Assembly (NCBI GenBank): GCA_016710335.1
Contig: JADJXQ010000014.1
Coordinates: forward strand, 1 to 12,057
DNA from: Rhodospirillales bacterium
GTDB lineage: Bacteria > Pseudomonadota > Alphaproteobacteria > Rhodospirillales > Defluviicoccaceae
DNA: 12,057 nucleotides
Direction: 5' to 3'
Part shown: one piece after another, positions 7,717 through 12,057 of the stretch
Layout of the letters: each line of letters begins with the position of its first letter
Numbering within the stretch: the stretch's first letter is position 1
Position numbers and translations under genes: made by a program
The notes under the pieces: model-generated
What the model was told of the DNA's origin: nothing
The model's input: the letters and a program-made list of their open reading frames with translations, nothing else
Database searches by the model: none

Positions 7717-8994
7717 ATGCGCACCCGGCAAAACCTTTCGGAGCTGATCGAGGACGGCTGTCGTCGTCCGCCGGCAGATCTGAGCTGGTCGAGCTGGCGG
7801 CCCGGCTGATCATCGAGGAGGCGCTCGGAGGAGAGCCGGGATGCGCTGGGGCGGGACTACTACGAGCGCGGCGGCGATGCTGACCGAGGCTATCGCAACG
7901 GCGTGCGCGAGGGTCGGTTGAAGACGGCCGAGGGGATAATCTCGTTTTCTGCACCGCAGATCGCCGACAGTGAGGAGCCGTTTCGATCCGAGATCCGTCA
8001 GCATCTCAAGGGTCGCACCGAGGCCTTGGAAGACCTGGCCATCGAGCTCCTGGCGCGCGGCTTGTCGGTGCGAGACATCGAGGAGGCCTTCAAGGACGAG
8101 AGCGGCCGGCTGTTGCTGTCGAAGACGGCAGTCTCGGAGATCGGCGCGCGGCTATGGGCCGACTATCAGGAGTTCTGCCGGCGTGATCTCGGCGAGCACG
8201 AGATCATCTACCTCTTCGTCGACGGCATTGCCGAGCGCATCCGGCCGGGGCAGAAGCGCGAGCCGGTGCTCGCCGCTTGGGGCATCGCCACGGACGGCAA
8301 GAAGGTTCTCTTGGGCTTGATGGCGGGGTCGAAAGAGGATGCCGAGACTGTCGTGGCCTTCTTCCAGGATTGGCGTGCACGCGGGCTCGGCGATCCGCTT
8401 CTGGTCGTCAGTGACGGTGCACCCGGCATCATCAAGGCGATCGAGACCTGCTTCCCACGCTCGGCCCGCCAGCGCTGCCCTGGCCCATCGCATGCGCAAT
8501 CTCGCGGCCAAGGTTCCGAGGACCAATGGCCAGAGTTCAAGGCCAGGGCGCAGGCCGTCTACTGCCCCAGCCGGGCGATCGCACGCGACTTGGCCGAGGG
8601 CGTCGTCAACGACCACGAGGCCGAGCTGCCCGGTGCGGTCGCCTGCTTTCGGGACGACTTCGAGGCCTGCATCGCCCATCTGCGGCTGCCGATCACGCAT
8701 CGTCGGGCGATTCGCACCACCAACCTCCTCGAGCGGCTGTTCGTCGAGGAGCGGCGGCGTCTGAAGATCATCCCCAACGCCTTCGGCGAGAAGCCGGTGC
8801 TGAAGCTCATGTTCGGCGCGATGATCCGCGCTGCCGAGCGTTGGCGAGCCATCAAGATCACGACCTTCGAGCGGCGGCAGTTGGACGCCCTGCGCAAGGA
8901 GCTCGACCACGATTACAAGGCCGAAAACGGCCTCGAGGAAAACCACTCAGTCGCGACCCCTCAAGACCGAATTTCCAGCAGTTCTCGGACTTGA
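7717..8994 (+). pseudogene. IS256-family transposase (Mutator type), four small indels
   Basis: DDE transposase that cuts and pastes the element. The likely start is ATG 7717 (MRTRQNLSELIEDG). A lost base near 7772 moves the frame to LVELAARLIIEEAL, and an extra base near 7829-7832 returns it to ESRDALGRDYYERGG, then GYRNGVREGRLKTAEG. The DDE core follows: first Asp in IIYLFVDGIAERI and second in LLVVSDGAPGIIKAI. An extra C near 8470 and a lost base near 8516 garble 15-16 residues in place of the LAHRMRNLAAKVPEDQW block, then the frame recovers. RAIRTTNLLERLFVEERRRL carries the conserved C-terminal Glu region, and IKITTFERRQLDALRKELD follows. After correction it is about 425 residues, the family norm. 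As written the first 60 or so residues are out of frame, so it is probably inactive unless the indels are sequence errors. Confidence 0.82.
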
Positions 8995-8997
8995 CCG
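8965..8997. repeat. Right inverted repeat of the IS256 element
   Basis: Inverted partner of 7591-7625. It overlaps the last codons of the transposase, whose stop is at 8992-8994, as is common for compact insertion sequences. Confidence 0.5.
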
Positions 8998-9054
8998 AAT
9001 TTACCGGTCCGGGCAACCCGGCACCAGCCCTATCTCACTGATTGGGATGCGTAT

Positions 9055-9396
9055 TCAGGCGACACGCGAGGGTGGCGCCGTCGACGCCGGACGACGCCAG
9101 TCGATCCAGAGCATCGCCAGCTGTGCCGCGGTCAGCCTTGCCACCCCCTCGGCAGGCGACGGCCAGGGGAAGCGGCCCCGCTCCAGCACCTTGTAGTAGA
9201 GGCAGAAACCCTGGCCGTCCCACATCAGCAGTTTGAGCCTGTCACCCCGCCGGCCCCGAAAGGCGAAGAGGGCACCCGAGGCCGGGTTCTGGCGCAGCAG
9301 GTGCTGCGCCAGAGCCGCGAGGCCGCCGATTCCCTTGCGCATATCGGTAACCCCGCAGGCGAGATAGACGCGCACGCCCGCGCCGGGCCCGATCAT
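9055..9396 (-). CDS. tnpB: IS66 accessory protein TnpB (older, minus-strand copy)
   Basis: 113 residues. The start ATG 9396 overlaps the tnpA stop (ATGA). It has the whole TnpB (IS66 Orf2) signature: VRVYLACGVTDMRKGIGGLA, FAFRGRRGDRLKLLMWDGQG, FCLYYKVLERGRFPWP, and the C-terminal LAMLWIDWRRP. The usual end is LLEGIDW, so two codons appear lost at 9115-9125 without breaking the frame. TnpB is needed for IS66 transposition but its mechanism is poorly defined. The frame is open, yet the operon around it is broken. A 57-nt gap (8998-9054) to the IS256 edge holds a small hairpin CCGGG-CAA-CCCGG (around 9007-9019) and no gene. Confidence 0.88.
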   Translation of the reverse strand: MIGPGAGVRVYLACGVTDMRKGIGGLAALAQHLLRQNPASGALFAFRGRRGDRLKLLMWDGQGFCLYYKVLERGRFPWPSPAEGVARLTAAQLAMLWIDWRRPASTAPPSRVA

Positions 9397-9635
9397 GCGC
9401 CCTCGACCGTGCGAAGCAGCCGCCGCAACTCGGTGCTCGGCAACGAAGCTGGCACCTTCAGGCTGCGCCCGCCAAGCAAGCTGATCTCGATCGTCGAGAC
9501 GGCGGCGAAGTTGTCCATCGTAGGAATGGGACCGTTCGACGTCACTCCGGGGGCCTCCGGGATCTTCCCCGTTCGCACGAACCCGCAACCCCACGCCGCC
9601 TTCGCCCGCGGGCGCGCGCCCGGCCCGGGGCGTAG
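9393..9635 (-). pseudogene. tnpA: IS66 TnpA, C-terminal fragment
   Basis: The minus-strand frame ending at TGA 9395-9393 reads IPTMDNFAAVSTIEISLLGG and RSLKVPASLPSTELRRLLRT, then VEGA. The IE(I/V)-x-L-x-GG-R-x-x-(K/R)V block followed by a Leu-rich terminal helix is the normal end of IS66 TnpA. The helix-turn-helix N-terminus is absent; it would lie upstream at higher coordinates, where the second IS66 begins. The upstream edge near 9635 is where the other element's likely terminal repeat starts. Homology before about 9540 is weak. Confidence 0.6.
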
Positions 9636-9660
9636 GTGAGCGTCCGGCCTACCCCACCTT
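9636..9660. repeat. Putative left terminal repeat of the plus-strand IS66
   Basis: GTGAGCGTCCGGCCTACCCC begins here, 84 nt before the tnpA start. It is similar to the GTAAGCG start known for many IS66 elements. The partner repeat is outside the window, so this is a suggestion only. Confidence 0.3.
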
Positions 9661-9703
9661 GCTGACTTGATCGTGTGGTCGATGATCGGCGGGGAGTTGG
9701 ACA

Positions 9704-9733
9704 AAGGTGTCCACTCTGCATGGTGGACACTTT
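9704..9733 (+). promoter_or_regulatory. Stem-loop over the tnpA start codon
   Basis: GTGTCCAC (9707-9714) pairs perfectly with GTGGACAC (9723-9730); G-U and two A-U pairs extend the stem to about 11 bp. The ATG at 9720-9722 lies in the loop, and the nearest Shine-Dalgarno-like AAAGG (9703-9707) is at the base of the stem. Such a fold would limit TnpA translation, a device known in other insertion sequences. Confidence 0.4.
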
Positions 9734-10112
9734 CGTGGCCGGATCGCCGAGAGAGCGGCGCCGTTACCGGCGTTGGAGTGCCGAAGCGAAGCGGGCGATT
9801 TGCCTGGAGACTCGGGCACCGGGTGTATCGGTGGCGCAGGTGGCGCAGCTTCATTCGCTGAACGCCAATTTGATCTTCAAATGGCTGCGCGATCCGCGGT
9901 TCGCGCCCGGCGGGATGCTGGAGGCGGCACCGGTGTTCCTGCCGGTTCAGCTGCGAGAGGGGGAGCCGCCGGCTGGTTCGCCGGTGTCGTCTGCTGGCGA
10001 CAGCGGCGGCCGGGTCGAGATCGTGCTGGCGGGCGGGCATCGGCTGACGGCGAGCGGCGCCTTCGACGGGGAGGCGGTGGCGCGGCTTCTGGCGGTGCTG
10101 GTGCGCTCGTGA
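9720..10112 (+). CDS. tnpA: IS66 TnpA (helix-turn-helix accessory protein)
   Basis: 130 residues from ATG 9720. The start is chosen because it gives the usual IS66 TnpA N-terminal length before RRRYRRWSAEAKRAICLETR. APGVSVAQVAQLHSLNANLI followed by FKWLRD is the Tnp_1/HTH_8 DNA-binding fold. Then come a Pro/Ala-rich linker and the terminal RVEIVLAGGHRLTASGAFDG plus EAVARLLAVLVRS. A GTG at 9675 would add 15 unrelated residues and is less likely. The stop overlaps the GTG start of tnpB by four bases (GTGA), so translation is probably coupled. In IS66 elements TnpA assists the TnpC transposase. Confidence 0.88.
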   Translation: MVDTFVAGSPRERRRYRRWSAEAKRAICLETRAPGVSVAQVAQLHSLNANLIFKWLRDPRFAPGGMLEAAPVFLPVQLREGEPPAGSPVSSAGDSGGRVEIVLAGGHRLTASGAFDGEAVARLLAVLVRS

Positions 10113-10456
10113 TCCCGGTGCCGGCGCAGACCCGGGTCTGGCTGGCGGCCGGCGTTACGGACATGCGCAAGGGCTTCAACGGTCTGTCGGCGCTGGCGGA
10201 GAAGGTGTTGGCGCAGGATCCGTTCTCGGGCCATCTCTTCGTCTTCCGCGGCCGGCGGGGTGACCTGGTGAAGGTGATCTGGTTCGACGGCCAGGGGGCG
10301 TGTCTCTTCAGCAAGCGGCTGGAGCAGGGCCGCTTCGTTTGGCCGTCATCGGCGGATGGCCGGGTGTCGATCAGCCCGGCACAGCTGGCGATGCTGCTCG
10401 AAGGAATCGACTGGCGCGCCCCGCAACGCACTTGGCGACCGTTGACGACTGGCTGA
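10109..10456 (+). CDS. tnpB: IS66 TnpB (Orf2 accessory protein)
   Basis: 115 residues, starting with GTG 10109 inside the tnpA stop. It has the full family signature: TRVWLAAGVTDMRKGFNGLS, LFVFRGRRGDLVKVIWFDGQ, ACLFSKRLEQGRFVWP, and ISPAQLAMLLEGIDWRAPQR near the end. The length is standard. It is clearly related to but different from the minus-strand tnpB at 9055-9396, which shows two separate IS66 lineages side by side. A 70-nt spacer precedes tnpC. Confidence 0.92.
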   Translation: MIPVPAQTRVWLAAGVTDMRKGFNGLSALAEKVLAQDPFSGHLFVFRGRRGDLVKVIWFDGQGACLFSKRLEQGRFVWPSSADGRVSISPAQLAMLLEGIDWRAPQRTWRPLTTG

Positions 10457-10526
10457 AGGGCAATAAAAACAGCGGCTTAGGATCGTTCAGGATTCCCTTG
10501 GCGGGGCCGTTGTGCTAGCCGTGGCC

Positions 10527-12057
10527 ATGCTCGACGAGACCAAGAAGCTACCCGACGACCCGGCTGAGCTGCGCACGGCGGCCGAGCGTCTGGTGGCGCT
10601 CGCCAAGGCGCAGGCGCTGCGCATCGCCAAGCTGGAGCACCAGTTGGCCGGGCTGCGCCGGCAGCGCTTCGGGGCGACCTCGGAGCGGCTCGAGCAGCTC
10701 GACCTGGCGCTCGAGGAGACCGAGATCGAGGTCGCTCGGGACGCCGATCCGGCAGCGCCGGAGGATGCGGGCGAGGCCAAAAGGAAGCCTCGACGCAAGC
10801 CGCTGCCGAAGGAGCTACCGCGTACCGAGAGCATCCTTTCGCCGGGCGAGGCCTGCGCCGGCTGCGGCGGCAGCCTGAAGCGGCTCGGCGAGGACGTTAC
10901 CGAGGAGCTGGACTACATCCCCGGCCGCTTCGTCGTGAACCGCTTCGTCCGGCCGCGGCTTGCCTGCGCGTGCTGCGAGGCGATCTGCCAGGCCCCCTTG
11001 CCGGCCCGGCCGATCGAGCGCGGCCGACCGGGACCCGGTCTCCTGGCGCATGTGCTGGTCGCGAAATATGGCGATCATCTGCCGCTCTATCGCCTGTCGA
11101 AGATCTTCGAGCGGGACGGGATCGATCTGGATCGCTCGACGCTTGCCGATTGGGTGGGCAAGGCCACAGCACTGCTGGAGCCCCTGGCCGACGCCATCGG
11201 CCGCCATGCCCTGGCCGGGCAAGCCATCTTCGCCGACGACACGCCCATCAAGCTGCAGGTGCCAGGCAACGGCAAGACCAAGACCGCCCGCATCTGGACC
11301 TATGTCCGCGATGAGCGGCCCTGGTCGGGTGCCGATCCACCGGCCGTCTGGTACAGGTTCACGATCGATCGCAAAGGCCAGCATCCGGCCGAACATCTGG
11401 CCGGCTATCGAGGCTGGGTCCATGCCGACGGCTATTCGGGCTTCAACGAGCTCTATCGCAAGGACGAGACCCGCGAGGTCGCCTGCCTCGCCCACATCCG
11501 GCGCAAGTTCGTCGACATCGTCCAAAGCCAGACCTCGCCGATCGCCGAGGAAGCGATCAGACGCATCGCCGGCCTCTACGCCGTCGAGAAACAGGCCCGC
11601 GGTCAGCCTCCCGAAAGCCGCGCAGCACTCCGGCAGGCGCACGCCGCACCGATCCTCGGCGAATTGGAGACGTGGTTGCAAAGCCAGCTGCCACGCATCT
11701 CCAGCAAGTCCGAGCTCGCCAAGGCGATCCGCTACGCCCTGACCCGCCTGAAAAAACTCAGGCCCTATGTCGACCACGGCCACCTCGAAGCCGACAACAA
11801 CGCTGCCGAGCGGGCGATGAAATCAGTGGCGCTCGGCCGGAAAAACTACCTCTTCGTCGGCTCAGAGGGCGGCGGCAACGCGGCCGCCATCGCCTACACC
11901 CTGATCGAAACCGCCAAGCTGAACGGCATCGATCCCCAGGCCTGGCTCACCGACACCCTCGGCCGCATCGCCGACCACAAGATCAACAAGATCGACCAAC
12001 TCCTGCCGTGGAGCTGGGCCGCAACACGAGCCGCCACCGCGTCAACGCAAAAGGCCG
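10527..12057 (+). CDS. tnpC: IS66 TnpC DDE transposase, C-terminus just outside window
   Basis: The frame is open for 510 codons to the window edge, with no interruption. Domain order: leucine-rich coiled coil (residues 22-75, with RIAKLEHQLAGLRRQRFG), basic linker RKPRRKPLPKELPR, zinc-binding region with CAGCGG (110-115), the marker GEDVTEELDYIPGRF, and a second CACCEA cluster. The DDE nuclease follows: Asp in IFADDTPIKL (237-238), Asp in VHADGYSGF (301), Glu in ADNNAAERAMKSVALGRKNY (428). The C-terminus NGIDPQAWLTDTLGRI then HKINKIDQLLPW is the IS66_C domain, so only a few residues are missing. ATG 10527 is taken as start; GTG 10521 in the same frame is an alternative. It catalyses IS66 transposition with TnpA and TnpB. 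Confidence 0.92.
   Translation, partial: MLDETKKLPDDPAELRTAAERLVALAKAQALRIAKLEHQLAGLRRQRFGATSERLEQLDLALEETEIEVARDADPAAPEDAGEAKRKPRRKPLPKELPRTESILSPGEACAGCGGSLKRLGEDVTEELDYIPGRFVVNRFVRPRLACACCEAICQAPLPARPIERGRPGPGLLAHVLVAKYGDHLPLYRLSKIFERDGIDLDRSTLADWVGKATALLEPLADAIGRHALAGQAIFADDTPIKLQVPGNGKTKTARIWTYVRDERPWSGADPPAVWYRFTIDRKGQHPAEHLAGYRGWVHADGYSGFNELYRKDETREVACLAHIRRKFVDIVQSQTSPIAEEAIRRIAGLYAVEKQARGQPPESRAALRQAHAAPILGELETWLQSQLPRISSKSELAKAIRYALTRLKKLRPYVDHGHLEADNNAAERAMKSVALGRKNYLFVGSEGGGNAAAIAYTLIETAKLNGIDPQAWLTDTLGRIADHKINKIDQLLPWSWAATRAATASTQKA

Larger units (their letters stand above)
7591..8997 (+). mobile_element. IS256-family (Mutator-like) insertion sequence, about 1.4 kb
   Basis: One transposase of the IS256 family lies between imperfect inverted ends. 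The left end reads CGGTGAAGTCCTAAAGTTGC from 7591, and the inverted right end reads CGGTCAAGTCCGAGAACTGC from 8997 backwards; both continue with TGGAAA. The size fits the family (1.2-1.5 kb). No 8-9 bp target duplication is visible. The element separates the tnpC piece from tnpB of the older IS66. Confidence 0.7.
7286..9635 (-). mobile_element. Remnants of an older minus-strand IS66 element, broken by IS3, IS256 and a second IS66
   Basis: Three pieces in the right order and on one strand belong to an IS66 tnpA-tnpB-tnpC operon: the tnpA 3' end (from about 9635 to 9393), tnpB (9396-9055) and a tnpC N-terminal piece (about 7591-7286). The pieces are separated or bounded by an IS256-family element (7591-8997), the IS3 element (from 7285 leftwards) and the plus-strand IS66 (from about 9636 rightwards). 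The first 40 or so residues of TnpC and everything after its zinc motif are missing, so insertion was accompanied by deletions. Confidence 0.75.
9636..12057 (+). mobile_element. IS66-family insertion sequence, tnpA-tnpB-tnpC open, right end outside window
   Basis: A complete-looking IS66 operon on the plus strand: tnpA (9720-10112), tnpB (10109-10456) and tnpC (10527 to beyond the end). No frameshift is seen in over 2.3 kb, in contrast with the transporter and IS256 genes. The left boundary is placed at GTGAGCGTCCGGCC (9636), which resembles the GTAAGCG-type IS66 terminus and coincides with loss of homology to the other tnpA. Without the right end, the inverted repeat and the 8-bp target duplication cannot be confirmed. 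It may be active. Confidence 0.75.

Noticed and set aside
9007..9019. Short hairpin CCGGG-CAA-CCCGG as a terminator
   Set aside because: A five-base stem without a T-run in GC-rich DNA is expected by chance.
10815..11783. A 322-codon minus-strand ORF inside the IS66 tnpC
   Set aside because: The plus strand carries a complete TnpC with zinc and DDE motifs; the reverse ORF is a GC-driven shadow.

Overview
This is GC-rich DNA whose coding regions use mostly G or C at third codon positions. Its gene families (GMC oxidoreductase, GT2 glycosyltransferase, polyamine-type ABC importer, IS66, IS256 and IS3 elements) fit an alphaproteobacterial chromosome or large plasmid, perhaps Rhodospirillales or Hyphomicrobiales. 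There is no rRNA or tRNA here to fix the taxon. I see no CRISPR array, tRNA, rRNA or recognisable riboswitch.

Left part (1-1386): the end of a GMC-type FAD oxidoreductase overlaps by ATGA an intact family-2 glycosyltransferase. The two are probably translationally coupled, in a cell-surface or secondary metabolite locus. Positions 1387-1953 hold no secure gene, only a coding-like minus-strand ORF of unknown function.

Middle part (1954-5642): a complete-looking spermidine/putrescine-type ABC import operon in the order ATPase, permease, permease, substrate-binding protein (potA-potB-potC-potD type). Every gene is interrupted. I trace about 16 single-base indels. There is also a deletion at the ATPase/permease junction that removes the ATPase end and the first membrane helix of the first permease. 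Between indels the codons and catalytic motifs are well kept, so this is either very recent decay or indel-type sequence error. As written, no gene of the operon can make a full-length product. A hairpin follows the last gene.

Right part (5780-12057): an insertion-sequence pile-up. A minus-strand C-terminal scrap of a TPR/adenylate-cyclase-like gene ends at an IS3-family element. The orfB of that IS3 is itself split by a 64-nt hairpin-rich insertion. An older IS66 element (minus strand) survives as three pieces: a tnpC N-terminal piece, tnpB and the 3' end of tnpA. The IS3 abuts the tnpC piece, an IS256-family element lies between tnpC and tnpB, and a second IS66 (plus strand, tnpA-tnpB-tnpC all open, running off the window end) cuts tnpA. 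The nesting order implies the minus-strand IS66 came first.

I did not find a convincing new multi-gene system. The most unusual object is the short palindromic insertion inside the IS3 transposase, which would be an in-frame insertion of about 20 codons if one base were removed.
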